From assembly GCF_021917145.1 (NCBI RefSeq), contig NC_061072.1, positions 10,309,805 through 10,373,804 of the forward strand: 64,000 nt of DNA, given 5' to 3'. Position 1 is the first letter of the stretch, and each line of letters begins with the position of its first letter. Positions 52,001 to 63,522 of this stretch are shown piece after piece. The DNA comes from Hypomesus transpacificus. Its lineage: Eukaryota; Chordata; Actinopteri; Osmeriformes; Osmeridae. The translations under genes were made by a program, and so were the position numbers. The notes under the pieces were generated by a model. That model was not told the origin of the DNA. It did not search any database and saw nothing but the letters and a program-made list of their open reading frames with translations.

Positions 52001-52245
52001 AACATGTTTTTGTTGTTCAACCACGATGAAGCAAAAGAGTGAGGTCCCCTGTGCATCCTCACTGCAATTAGACTAGTTACCCTCCATCATGTATCACATG
52101 ACACACTGTTGTTTATCCAGACCATCTCCTGCCAATCACACACGTTTTCAACAGTGAAATCGCCCCCTTTTGACAGAGTAATTTGTACCTCTCCAATAAG
52201 CTGGCTGTCTCCCACCGCCAATCTCACATCCTGCTTTCTCTCTAG
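49083..52245. other. Probable 5' intron of the LRRC3-family gene
   Basis: No coding sequence recognised. It contains an 18-bp perfect palindrome at 49735-49752, a pyrimidine-rich zone (50330-50660) and a repeat-free block about 50,870-51,120 that might be conserved. Whether it is an intron depends on the first exon proposed at 48850-49082. Confidence 0.45.
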
Positions 52246-52330
52246 GCTTGACAGCTATTGGGGAGGTTGACGTTGGCTACGCCCCCCCTACGCCCAGGTG
52301 GTCGGTCTTGGAGCATGCCCATATCCCATC

Positions 52331-53125
52331 ATGCCCCTGCTGGCAGGCTGGCTACTGCGCCACTCGGTGGTTATGTGTCTGCTGCTGCACAGCCTGGTGC
52401 TGATGACCTGCTGCTTCCACCACGCCGCCACCAGCTGCTCCCAGAGCTGCTACTGCACAGAGAGCGAGACCGGGGGAAAGACTGTGCGCTGCAGCAACCT
52501 GCGCCTCACCGAGGTGCCCCAGGACCTGCCCAACGACACGCGACGAGTCTACCTGGACAACAACCTCATCACCAGTGTTCCCAGTGACACCTTCAGCGAC
52601 ATGCCCCTCCTCACCGAGCTGGACCTGTCCCACAACGAGCTGGCCCAGCTGGAGGCGGGGGCCTTCCGAGGGCTGGGCCACTCCCTGCACTTCCTGGACC
52701 TGTCCTCAAACAAGCTGGTGACCTTCGACCCCAAGGCCTTTGAGGGCCTGCGAACACGCGCCAACCTGACTAACAACCCCTGGCACTGTGACTGCAACCT
52801 GCAGATGGCCATGCCCCACATAGACCTGGAGCCCATGTCGCTGACGGGCATCGTGTGCCAGACCTCGGAACCTCCAGACATGGGTGTCGAGGGCGTGCCC
52901 TTCCTGCTGGCCAAAGACTTGGACCTCTGTGTGGTGATGAAGAAGACCACAGACGTGGCAATGCTGGTCACCATGTTTGGCTGGTTCACCATGGTTATCT
53001 CCTACCTGGTCTACTATGTCAGGCACAACACGGAGGACGCCAGACGCCACCTGGAGTACCTCAAGTCTCTGCCTGGGAAGCAGGGAAAGTCCGAGGAGTC
53101 TTCCACCATCAGCACTGTGGTGTAG
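52331..53125 (+). CDS. lrrc3c: LRRC3-family single-pass membrane leucine-rich repeat protein
   Basis: 264 residues in one exon. The ATG at 52331 is the first after an in-frame stop at 52268-52270, and a splice acceptor precedes it (exon starts 52246). Signal peptide about 1-34; Cys-rich LRR N-cap (C36, C40, C42, C54); three leucine-rich repeats about 60-141; LRR C-cap starting NPWHCDC (149-155) with later cysteines C176 and C200; membrane helix about 207-230; short cytoplasmic tail ending STVV, a type I PDZ ligand form. Possible N-glycosylation at NDT (68) and NLT (145). The tail and membrane segment are very close to LRRC3B, but in human LRRC3C lies near CSF3 and MED24, so synteny favours lrrc3c. 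Family certain, paralogue less so. Its molecular role is not well known. Confidence 0.75.
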   Translation: MPLLAGWLLRHSVVMCLLLHSLVLMTCCFHHAATSCSQSCYCTESETGGKTVRCSNLRLTEVPQDLPNDTRRVYLDNNLITSVPSDTFSDMPLLTELDLSHNELAQLEAGAFRGLGHSLHFLDLSSNKLVTFDPKAFEGLRTRANLTNNPWHCDCNLQMAMPHIDLEPMSLTGIVCQTSEPPDMGVEGVPFLLAKDLDLCVVMKKTTDVAMLVTMFGWFTMVISYLVYYVRHNTEDARRHLEYLKSLPGKQGKSEESSTISTVV

Positions 53126-53555
53126 GTGCTGAGGGAGTGCATGGGGGGTGGCACATATCCCGACTGTATTTGATTGGATTCTGTGACTGGGGTGCGACAC
53201 AGACAGTGGCCAAGACAGGTGGTCATGGATGCATAGGACTTTCAGCTGCACCTTGTTCCCTAAGGCAGCCCCTAAATAGTTTGGTCTTTCTGTTATATTC
53301 AAGCCAAGGTGGCAGAACTTGTGCCTGTGCTGGAAGTCCAGGCAAAACCAATCTAACCCAGATTAATAATTCAGACCAGAGTGGGTCATTAAAGACTATG
53401 CCATGGTGAGTAAAAGCAGAGGACTGTTTTGGAGAGTTCCAAAAATGGTCTTTAAATGGGATTTATTCAGTGGGGCATGCACCTTGATGCACTTCCCCTC
53501 CAGAGACACCACTCAGGATGCCTACGAAGGGATTCTTTGGCCACATCCAAACAGC

Positions 53556-53561
53556 AATAAA
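53556..53561 (+). terminator. Candidate polyadenylation signal of the LRRC3-family gene
   Basis: AATAAA about 430 bp past the stop codon on the coding strand. Other A-rich stretches follow, so the mRNA could be longer. Confidence 0.45.
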
Positions 53562-54063
53562 ACAAAACAACAGTATAGAGCTACACACGCGTTATGCTCT
53601 CTTCGCAACTCTGTCGGTCAAGTCCTTATTCCTTAAAGAACTGTTGTCCATGCTGCATCCATACAGTAAAGATATTCATTACTATATTATAAACAGTGAA
53701 ATGTTGTTCTTTTTGATTAAAACGTCTTATACAGGTTTCGTTTTTGGAATGATTGTTGCTTTAAATACAATGTTTTATGGAGTGCTTTACAACCTTGGGA
53801 AATTCAAACTCAGCAAATACGGTCCATGCATGTTTAAATCGAATCTCCCTTTGAAGCCAGCCATCCTGTATTTGGCATGCAGGTCACTGAACAAGATTAT
53901 TGCGCATATAATCAATGCAACGCCCATAAAGTGTTCTCAAATCATATTATTACATCAAGCACAGCTCTGGCAGCGAAGTGCACCGCAATTCAAATAATTT
54001 ATTTTACCTACAGTACAAACTGTGCTTCTATTCTGTCTTCTGTAAGGGGTTTAGACAGAGAAG

Positions 54064-54088
54064 CCCCCCCCCCCCCCCCCCCCCCCCC
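54064..54088. repeat. Poly-C run, 25 bp
   Basis: Twenty-five consecutive C on the plus strand. Confidence 0.97.
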
Positions 54089-57000
54089 AAGTACTTGGCT
54101 CAATTTTCAACCCTTAAATTTTTTTGCCTGTGTGAGGAAAAACCCCCTTGTCATATTCTGAAACTCAATGACCCTGCATACACAACTCCAAAGGGAGGAA
54201 TATTGCAGGTTTGGTCAGCTCCTGCCCACCATGGTTGCTGTAAGCTGGAACCACAAACAGGTCAGTTGGGAGTTCCATTGCGTTTCTGAGCGGCCGTGAC
54301 ACGGTGGAACGCACACTTGGCAAAGAGGGAACCCCCCCGGCTGACGTTTCATGATCACCCAGGGAGGTGAAGGACACAGTGACGCAGCCACGCCAGTCCA
54401 CCTGATAGTTACCATGGGCAAACTTCACACGATAGGGTTGCTTGTGTCTGTGTCAGAAACCAGACACCCCCCCCCCCTCTCTGCGAATGCTAAAGCCATA
54501 ATTCCTATTTGTAGATGTATCGCTGTGTTACTGGTTTAGTCCCCTAATTTATAACCTCAAATAAGTGTCCGATCTGAATAATGTTTCTCCATGTTACTTT
54601 CAGTAATATAGCGTACTGTAGCCTGTACTAAAAAAGACTTATATCACCAAGATGTGACCGTTTCATTCCTGGTGCACAGTACTTACTGTTGGCAGTAGCA
54701 GTTAAGACTGATCTGATTGGTTGTCTTCTTGGCTGTCGTCTTTAAGAGCCTTGGGGGTCACGCTGGAAGCCACGGCGTCTGGTGCCGTCATTCCCATGGG
54801 GCTTCCCAAACAGCATTGCAGGGGCCATGACCTGACAGTCCATTTGCTGTTCTAGATATAAACCAACCTAATACACCAGGCTGACTCAGTAATGCATCTC
54901 CATTTCCTGACAGAGTAATCTTGCTTTCACTGACCAGAGAAGAAGAAAGGAGGAGTGAGGGCAGAGTAGCATAGTGGGTAGTATACTGTAAATCAACATT
55001 GATCGGGCATTTAAGTGCACGGGTGCATCCACTACCCTAATTTTATAGCCACTAGCGTGATTGTTCTACACAATAGCTTACTTGGTGATGGACACAAAAC
55101 CAGTATTTTCTTATAAATTAAAGAAAAGGACATCATAAATAAACTGCCTCTTTGACCTTTGCGCTCAACCTGGTAAGATTAGTCCACGTCATCATGAATA
55201 ATGAAACTTTTGTTCGAGGTTTCCTAGCATGTACGAGGATTGTCAACATGGGTATGCCTACATCAAAAACATGGAAAGCCTGTTGAGCAGAACACAACGC
55301 AATAAACTATGTATGACAGCCATAAAAAAGATGAGGGAAAGTCTGAGATGGCATCCATCATGTTGGGTGACCCAGTTTTCGGGGCGAGAGAGAGCCATGG
55401 GGGACCACCTGCCCTCCCCCACCCCGCCACCCCCCATATATGCTGCTTAGCGCTGGGCTGTCCCAGCTGGTTGGAGCTCTATCAGGGTGCCCTTGAGCTG
55501 ACCAGTGGAGTGGAAGAGGAGCCGCTCATCTCAAAAGGGCTGACATTGTTACATCTGCCTCACATGTACTAACTCCCCAAGGCCACACTTCAGCTTTAAG
55601 TGTTCCTTTTAAACCCTCCCTGGTAGTGCTTAGTTCCATTTTCTTCTTGTTCTGACTAAGCGCCAGACTCAAGGACAGTTTTTCTGTTCTGCGAATTAGT
55701 ACTTATTTGTATCGCTCCTTCTTTCTCAACTTTCGCAACTCACTTATACTTTTCTTACATCTCCAATCTCCTTTAAAAGGTAACATTTATGCAGTTCTCA
55801 TGGCTGAGCTTCCTTTACAGGGCTGCGTTATTGATCTTGACAGAGATTATCTTGAGGGAAGCCCAAATACATCCTAGCGTGACGATTGGGAGGTTCAACA
55901 GCACTGAAATATAGATGGTAAGTCTCCCTGGCTGACATTTCCTGCGACACACACTCCCACCCTTCCCAGGGAACGTGTTCACCCCCGCTCACCGGCCAGC
56001 ACTGAGTACAGAGTACACAAACACAAACAAAGCCTTTGTGTGTCAAACTTCATTGTTTGAAACGGTGTGAGCCTAGACTGTGTGTGTGTCTGGTCACGAG
56101 AAAGGGCGAGGGTGGATGGATGTGCGCATTTGCAAGTGTGCGCCTCTTTGTGTGGGCTTGTGTATGAGTGCGTCCTGTGTGAAGGTGGCAGGTGGAGGGC
56201 GGTTGGGGTGGGTACACGGGTAATGTAACACTCTCTGTTCCCTAGCACAGAGCTGTCGCTGGGGTTAATTTAAATTTCAGCCCAGCTCACCTTGCCCCGC
56301 CCGCTACCCCGGACACGTTACACTGGTGTGAGCATTACAACTGCAGGGTAATGGGACACAAAGTGCAGGATAGGGTGACGCATCCAATCCTGCAGAGCGC
56401 AGCCCCACATGGCATTGGGTTGCAGATGAAAATGTTTCCAGGGACTAGATCACATGGGGGGTTCACAGCGATGACCCTAGGTGGACTGTTTCCTCTTCCT
56501 GTCACACAGTGACACAGTACCCAGGTGAGGAGGACCCTTATTCAGGGTGTCTCGATAGAGACTTCTTCCCTAGCTCCCTCTTTCTTGGTGTGATACTTGG
56601 AAACATACATGTATGTATAAGAAGGTGTTTCCTGATGCACTTTCACACTTGTGCTTTGAAAAGAAAGGAAATTTTTCATTGGATAGGTAGACTCTTAAAC
56701 CTATTTCTCTATATTTCCCTTCTATCTGAGTAAGCACAGCGCCCCCTGTCTGTCAAATTGGTATAGTACTGGTTTTAGTTGTAAACTTTTATTTTTTACT
56801 GAAGATATTGTGTTCAGGAAACATACACATTAATGCACTGTAATATTTGACTGGAAATCTTGTACAGACATTTCCACAACATGGACACCGGTTGCCGGTA
56901 AGTGTGATTACGTTATGCATACCTGAGTGTTGTACCAGACCCTCATAGAATCCATTTTCTCGGGAGACAATATAATTGTGACGCATTACAGATGAAACAC

Positions 57001-57502
57001 CCCCTGCCGTCATGGCAACTGAGGAGCTCTAACTTTTAGCACAGAATCCTCAAGTTGCCAGTATTACCGTATCCAGACAGATTTACGGTAAGAGGATAAC
57101 TCTGCGTTTCTGCTTCCAGATACTGAATCACAATCATAAATCAAAGTGAAACCTTTCCAAACTATGCCAAACCTAACATTTCCTATTGACTGTCTTGTAT
57201 AGCCCTTGAAGTGAATACAAGTATGAGTATACAGCATGGTATACAGACATATCATGCCTGAAAACCTCAACTTAATCTCAATCCTAGAGTTAGGTTAACC
57301 TTGACCCAGGGGTCAAAGTTAGCAGGCCTAGGCAGTCCAGCTGGGTTGGGTTCAATATTAGGTCAGCAAAGATAACACAGAGCTTTAGCAGTGTTAAATG
57401 ACCTGAAGGTTTAATGGACGATAAGAGAAGTGTGGATTTCAAGGATCACATTTGTGGCTCTAGTTCAGAGGTTTAATGTAAGAAGTTATATGTTTAATGT
57501 AT

Positions 57503-57572
57503 GCACCTCACTGCCAAAGTAAATTCCTTGTTTGTGCAAACATTCATGGCGAATAAAATCCTTCTGATTCTG
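57503..57572 (-). mobile_element. Second copy of the retroelement-tail-like repeat
   Basis: On the minus strand it begins CAGAATCAGAAGG and continues TTTTATTCGCC, GTTTGCACAAACA, GGAATTTACTTTGGCAG. It matches the copy at 37585-37655 over about 70 bp with few differences and in the opposite orientation. Confidence 0.7.
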
Positions 57573-58654
57573 AAAAAAAGACTCCCAGTGACCATGATCC
57601 ACCATGCATGATAGACAAACACATGCTCTGAGGACCAGTGGGCATACTCAAATCTCTCCCTAACCAGTGTCATATTTAGTAAAACAGCTGTACAAAACAC
57701 CAGGGATTGCCCACATGGATAATAGCATACGCTGCAATAACATAGTGGATTGACTATTTTCTTTGTTAGAGGTTTAAGCGACGGTCTGAAGAATACTAAA
57801 GTAGAACTTCAAAAGTTCAAGAAACAATAAAGCAGCTTCTCTTTATCAGCCGGATATACATTGTTAACAAACTCACCATTTACCCCCTTGTTTGATGTCA
57901 CATGCCACCAGATGGCCCTCTTGCAGAGCCTAAACAGTGAAGTTGGACAATTTCCACAGGTGATCACTTCTAAGACCCTTATTACACATACTCGCACTAT
58001 GTCGATCGACACTTTCGATAGTTTCTAAAGTAAACACTTATATTTTTCAAATTCAATACCTCAGTCAATTGTGAAATTTGTGAAACTCTTCTCCATGCTA
58101 CCCTGTCACTGGAACTTTCAGATCATTATTCAGATAACTTCCTAGGTTATTCCGATACAGGCTTTTACTAGTGTTAATGAATTTTAGGTAGCCTAATTCA
58201 TTAAAATATTCAAAACAAGATAATCACATCATTAGCCCATGTTTCCCTGTGTGTAATTATTAGTGAAATCCATATACTCATAAACTTGGATTAACATTCA
58301 TTTTGGGTATCATATAATCTTAGCATGCAAGCAACACACACCTAAATCTAAAGTATTTCTCTTTGAATTACACATCTTTTTACCTATGTGACGGATCATA
58401 TGTAAAATGTCAAAATGTATGTAGCCTAATGTCACAAGGAGCATTAAACTATTTCAGTTCACAGGGATAAAGACATAGATGGTCATAAGATTTGGAATAG
58501 GATAAGTAAATCAAAAAGTGTTGGGGGGGGTTCAACTGGCCAGTTTAAATAAAATAATTATTGAGAAATACACGCAATACTGGATGCCAATACAAGTATA
58601 TTTTTGATTCATCAATCAGAATGAAAGTGTAAGAACCCGAAGCCTCTGGGATTT

Positions 58655-58710
58655 ACATGTTTACGAAATCTCTTCCATACGCGTAGTATGTGGAAGCCTA
58701 TAAATATCTA
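58655..58710 (+). promoter_or_regulatory. csf3: csf3 promoter: C/EBP-type site and TATA box
   Basis: TATAAATA at 58699-58706 lies 86 bp ahead of the csf3 start codon. TTACGAAAT at 58661-58669 fits the C/EBP (NF-IL6) pattern TTNNGNAAT, 29 bp upstream of the TATA box. The mammalian G-CSF promoter also uses a C/EBP site close to its TATA box, together with a kB/CK-1 element. Here GGGATTTAC (58649-58657) is only a partial match to a kB site. Confidence 0.65.
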
Positions 58711-58791
58711 CTAGTTATCTACTTTATCAATGAAGAGTCCAGAGGTCATTTGTAGTAAAACCTCTGTTGGTGTGAAATCGGCTAAAACGAG

Positions 58792-60705
58792 ATGACCATC
58801 CTGATTGGTGAGTAGTAGTGTGATGAAGTTAAACTTCCGCAATCGAACTTGTTGAAGTTACTGGAGAACATATATGAACTGTATGAATTTATTAATATTA
58901 AATTGCGTTCATTTAGCATTCATATAAGATCCTGTCTCCCTTTGGAATGCAGATTATTGTATTGCTTTTGTTTAACAATCAAGTATAAAGTTATATGAAA
59001 AGTCAAAATATTTATTTATTTTTTGAAATAACGTTGATATATTGGTAGGCAATTATAGGTCTATGAGTTTACTTTGTCACGTTAATGTATCTCTATATAT
59101 ATTATTTTTTGTTGTTGTTTAGTTTTTTGTTTAGTTTGTTTGTTGTTGCTATTATAATTATTATTATTAAGTTGAACTTGCAATATCCAACACGTATTAT
59201 GATTACTATTTCTAACTTGTCAGACTATATTCTGGTCATGTTTAAGTAAAGAACTCCAGTCTAATAATAGCACAAATCTGACACCAGCCCCTTTTTGCAG
59301 TGGTCATTTGAATCCGTGTTTCGTTAACAGCTGTCTGAATCGTTGGTTTTTCCTTCAGCAGTTTTAGCGATTCACTGCTACATGGCCGCTTCAGCCCTTT
59401 GCGCTCCTCTTGAGGGATATTCTGGCGATACCTCCATGGCTGAGAACGGTGTACTTGTCGAAGATCCTCAATTCTATGACATTGGACAGAAAAGCCGGGC
59501 TTTGATCGATAAAGTCATTCTTGCAATACCGGAGACGCACAAGTCTTGCATTCATGCAGAAGTAAGTGATAATGTCTTTGTATTAATATGTTCCTCTTAG
59601 CAGGCATGTTGTCGTGATTGTGTAAAAGCAGTTGATGTCTTAACAGTTTGCAAATGGGGAGCGAAGCAACTAATTATTCGACAACTGATAGGAACGTTGT
59701 TTCCCACTGTGAAGCATGATGGGATGACGGCTGGCCTTAGGCGTTGGGCAGGCCTACTGTAGTCTTTCCCAGACCCAATGCTTTTGTAAATATTTCTCAC
59801 CAGTTTGGCTATATTTATCGAATAGTATGTTATTTACCATGGATTAGTCTACTATTTTATAATAAGGTATTTAGTGATACATAATTACTAATACATTGTT
59901 ATTTAAATTCTACTCAATACATCATTACACATTAATATAAACTGTAAACAAATCAAAGTATTGACACGAATGTCTCAATTCGCTCTTTCAGACTCTGACG
60001 CTAAACTCGGCCGATGAGCACATCAATCTGCAGTTCATGGCGACCAAGATTGGCATTCCCTCTGCTCCCACTCTTAAAGCTGTGTCAAATGACTTTCCAT
60101 TGGTAAGTCATTGGGTTTGCCAGCACGGATCCCTCTGCTGCCCAGTCTCATATCAGAGAGGAAAGAAGAGGCATGGCTAGACTAACATTGTGCTTGTCTT
60201 CTCCAGGAAAGTGTCCTGAGACACATGTTGCAGGGTCTGCAACAGCAAAAGGACTTACTGCTGGCCGCCACACAGCATCTGGCTGCGACAGAAAGAGTGA
60301 CTGAGATGCAGGTTGATCTCAGAGACCTTCTCATCAAAATCAGAAAGGTGATTACAGACCTCCCAATATCCTACTCTTCACACTTTACAGTTTAGGATCA
60401 TAATGGAACTTAGCTACAGTAGAATACGTATTGTTAAGGGATCATGTATTAAAGCAAATCAGACCACATCTCTGGAATGTGATGGTATAAGTAAATTCTC
60501 TTCTGTGTTGCAGATGCTGAAAATAGTTCAGAAAGAGTCCGAACAGGAGCCCACTTCTGCCCACCTGGTCCTGAAAGTCAGTGGACAATATGAGGCTCAG
60601 GTGGCGATGCACCTGACCCTGGTCCAGCTCCAAACCTTCGGACAGGACGTTGTACGCAGTCTGAGGAACATACTCCAGCCCAGTGAGGCGTTAGATGCAC
60701 TATAG
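58792..60705 (+). CDS. csf3: Granulocyte colony-stimulating factor (G-CSF), five exons
   Basis: Secreted four-helix cytokine that acts on the CSF3 receptor to drive neutrophil production. Exons: 58792-58807, 59359-59561, 59992-60102, 60207-60347, 60514-60705; 220 residues. The tiny first exon (MTILI plus one base) and intron phases 1-0-0-0 match the mammalian CSF3 layout. Joined, residues 1 to about 20 form a hydrophobic signal peptide ending near ASALC. Exon 2 carries helix A (SRALIDKVILAIP), exon 3 the long loop with GIPSAP as in fish csf3, exon 4 an amphipathic helix (about 111-157), exon 5 the last helix (MHLTLVQLQTFGQDVVRSL). All borders are GT-AG. Position beside med24 repeats the human CSF3-MED24 pair. 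Many fish have two csf3 copies; which this is cannot be told. Confidence 0.88.
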
Positions 60706-60762
60706 ACACACAGTCATTGTCCGACACGTACCTTACGTCCATTGTTTTAGGAGGTGTTTATT

Positions 60763-60843
60763 AATTTATACCAAACCTATTTATATATTTATTTATCCTA
60801 TATTTATTTATTTTAATATAATTGATTCATCTTTATTTATATT
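60763..60843 (+). promoter_or_regulatory. csf3: AU-rich element in the csf3 3' UTR
   Basis: About seven ATTTA pentamers, several overlapping, including the full nonamer TTATTTATT at 60804-60812. Such clusters mark short-lived cytokine mRNAs, bound by TTP-type decay factors. The cluster starts about 60 bp past the stop codon. Confidence 0.85.
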
Positions 60844-60920
60844 GCAGTATACAAATTATGCGGGTGTTTTCTACAGTGTTTTAATATCACCACTACAGTA
60901 CAAAGTTGTTTATTTTATTT

Positions 60921-61099
60921 AATAAATTAAAATAACCTGTGTAAGCTTTATAAGCTAAATTTGAATAAGGTTGCATAGACTAAATATTTTTTTCAGTAAA
61001 TGTGTGCTCTTGTATTGCAATCATTTTATTTTTGATAAAAAAAAGAAAAAAATATGTATTTTTATATTAATGTTTTGTGTCCCATTCATGATGAATAAA
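60921..61099 (+). terminator. csf3: csf3 polyadenylation signals
   Basis: Two AATAAA hexamers, at 60921-60926 and 61094-61099. The second is followed by a T/G-bearing region and seems the better end; both lie after the AU-rich element. Confidence 0.6.
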
Positions 61100-61325
61100 G
61101 ACTTAAAGACTTTCAACGAGTATGGCCATTGCAAATGAGTCCCTCTTTAAAATCTATAAATCTTTGTACTAAAAGGTACATACTGTATTTCCACCCCAAA
61201 TGTCATAATCCCACAAGTAATTATTGATAGACTTGATCAGGATCAAGTCGCATGAAAGATGTGAGGAAAAATCCTTAAAACACAAATTGAGATAGTCATC
61301 GGATACTCTTAAGTAGGGGCTTTCT

Positions 61326-61515
61326 ACATTTACATTTAGTCATTTAGCAGACACTCTTATCCAGAGCGACTTTCAGTAAGTACAGGGACATTCCCAGAGG
61401 CAAGTAGGGTGAAGTGCCTTGCCCAAGGGCACAACATCATTTTGCACGCCCGGGAATCAAACCAGCAACCTTCTGATTAATAGCCGATTCCCAACCACTA
61501 AGCCATCTGACTCCC
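61326..61515 (-). mobile_element. tRNA-derived SINE, about 190 bp
   Basis: On the minus strand the element starts at 61515 with a tRNA-like head: pol III A box TGGCTTAGTGG (61495-61505) and B box GGTTTGATTCC (61453-61463), resembling a leucine tRNA. The body and tail (rest, down to 61326) contain the very common fish sequence seen on the plus strand as CATTTAGCAGACACTCTTAT. The boxes are slightly degenerate. It lies between csf3 and med24. Confidence 0.88.
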
Positions 61516-62277
61516 TTCCTAGTAAATCTTTAAATATGTACACAAATCGAATTGCATGCATCTCAGTCCGGCAAAGATTTAGGAAGAGTTCCTTATATAC
61601 GAGATGCATTTCTTAAAAAAAATGTAACCTGTTTAAACCATTTTGATTCCCATCTTTTACATCAGTGGGAAAGTTAAGACACAAATGAGGGCCAGTAAAA
61701 CGGAATTTGAATTATTTCCAAGAATGGGTAGATACATACAGAATGTACATGTATACAGAATGTTTATTCTGTACACAGAATAAAAGGCAGTTTAGTTCTT
61801 GGAAGTCTGGATAAAACTCTGGCTCCTGTCCACAGTGACTTTGCACTACATTTTCCATGAACCAAAAGCAAAGTGTATTACAACATCTGACTGTGTCAGA
61901 CAGACATTTCCTTTAGGAAGTGAATCAACTGTATGACTAACAAAGGCATGAGATCTTGAGGTTTAAGCAGAAAATTATATTATCCACCTAGCAAGTACAG
62001 TTCATTTTTTCTATCAGTCATGTTGCTCAAAAGGGGGCATGGAATACTACTACTAATCTCTCAATACAATCAAAAGGAAAATAAGGCCCCCAAAAAATCA
62101 TAAGATCGTTCTGACAACAGTAGACGTCTGGTATGCCAAGCAGGTCCTCTTAGTAGGAATAGAAACTACATTTGACCTCCTTTACAAGAAACACTTCGAG
62201 AAAGAAAACCTCAGAGAACTTATCTTCAGACACATACATAGCAGAGTAAAGGGGATAGACTTTCCTCATGGTTTTGC
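61516..62277. other. Spacer between csf3 and med24
   Basis: AT-rich unique DNA between the SINE and the end of med24. No gene or clear repeat beyond a TACAGAATG(T)-type direct repeat near 61735-61770. Confidence 0.6.
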
Positions 62278-62283
62278 TTTATT
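62278..62283 (-). terminator. med24: Polyadenylation signal of med24
   Basis: AATAAA on the minus strand about 200 bp past the med24 stop codon. Confidence 0.65.
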
Positions 62284-62484
62284 ACAAAAAAGGCTGTTTA
62301 CATTGTTTACTTTTGTTTTAACAGACTCATAACTGAAAAATAATTGAATTGGTTTCACAAACATAGTAATAACCTAAAAGACTACAACAAACACGTTTTT
62401 TGAAAAAAAGAATGCACCTGCTCCATTGAAATGGCAGGTGAATGTATGTCAGTGTTCATCTGGGAGGCATGGTGGAGACGGGTC

Positions 62485-63522
62485 CTAGAGGGCAGAGATA
62501 GCCTTGGCAGCTACTCTTCTCCCTAGAGGCAGGGTCAGGTCTGTGATGGCCAGAACCACCTTGGGCTTGGCCAGAGCAGGCAGCTTTACTAGCTCTGATA
62601 CCTGGGGGCAAACAGTATCACACAGACACAGACACATGAACCCTCCTCCACATCTTTCAAACCCCCTGTATCATGGTACGATGAGCTCCTCTCCAAATCA
62701 TCAATCATCTTTTTTTTAATCTCAACTATGACCAAATATTTACACCGCCCAAATACTTGCAAGCAAGATGAGTAAAACCCCCTAACCTGTGATCTGTGTT
62801 CACCCAACCCTTATGCATCACTCCTGACAACGTCTGGCCTTCCCACACTCCCACTCACCATGGTAAAAGGCATGAACTGTAGGATGCTGCCGCGACTTCC
62901 CTGCTCCAGGCACTCCACACACTCCTCCATGAAGCTCTGGACGAACTGGGTGTGTGGTCCTGCGGTCTTGGAGCCCAGGATGGAGGAGATAAGCAGGAAC
63001 AGATTGGCTGAGGAGACAGAAAAAGGGAGGGGCTGGCATCAGAAAAGGAGTACTGGCTGCTCTTCCATCTCCTACGCAGTGATGGTTAAACAGTGACAGA
63101 GAAGGAAAACCTAGATCCATGTAAGATGTAGTGGGATCAGCAATCCCACCAAGCCAGAATAAGCTGATCTTACTCAGATTTTAGCTAGTGAATCTAAACA
63201 TAGCCAATCGGTACTGGACATAAACAATAGCTTTAAAGCAACAGTAGAAATTATTAAAGTAGTTCTGTCCATTTAATATCACAGCTTAGATTGTTGTACT
63301 TCATCCCTTTATGAAAATACATCTGGACAAACGTTTCTTGGTGACAACACACGGTTAGAGCAGGATAAGAACAAAGTGTCTGCTATGCACGATGCCAAGT
63401 CAGGGGCGCGACACACGCTGCTGTTCGGAGGCAAGGCTAACCTAGGACACGGTTGAGAGGGTCCCTCATGTTGACGGTGTGCAGCTGGGAGGCGGACAGG
63501 GAGCTGCTCATGGAGCGGTCAC
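62485..63522 (-). CDS. med24: Mediator complex subunit 24, last three coding exons (partial)
   Basis: MED24 is a subunit of the Mediator tail module that links nuclear receptors and other activators to RNA polymerase II. Exons on the minus strand: 63442-63522, 62859-63007 and 62485-62601 (stop 62485-62487). They encode, in order, SSSLSASQLHTVNMRDPLNR, then NLFLLISSILGSKTAGPHTQ with CVECLEQGSRGS, and the C-terminus VLAITDLTLPLGRRVAAKAI. The match to human MED24 is very close. Phases agree at both junctions and all sites are GT-AG. The rest of the gene lies beyond the window, or in 63523-64000 where I found no further exon. Confidence 0.95.

Larger units (their letters stand above)
53562..58660. 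other. Spacer between the LRRC3-family gene and csf3
   Basis: Unique, AT-rich DNA with a poly-C run (54064-54088), a TG-containing patch (56075-56170) and a retroelement tail (57503-57572). One minus-strand frame near 54165-54428 reads unusually like protein (see findings), but no gene could be built around it. PSMD3 and GSDMA lie between LRRC3C and CSF3 in human; I see neither here. Confidence 0.55.

Noticed and set aside
52258..52587. Alternative 109-codon frame over the LRRC3 exon
   Set aside because: Starts without an ATG and overlaps the strongly conserved LRR frame; a shadow.
57301..57320. TGACCC-N-GGGTCA-like everted motif as a hormone response element
   Set aside because: Spacing and orientation do not match a standard receptor element; likely chance.
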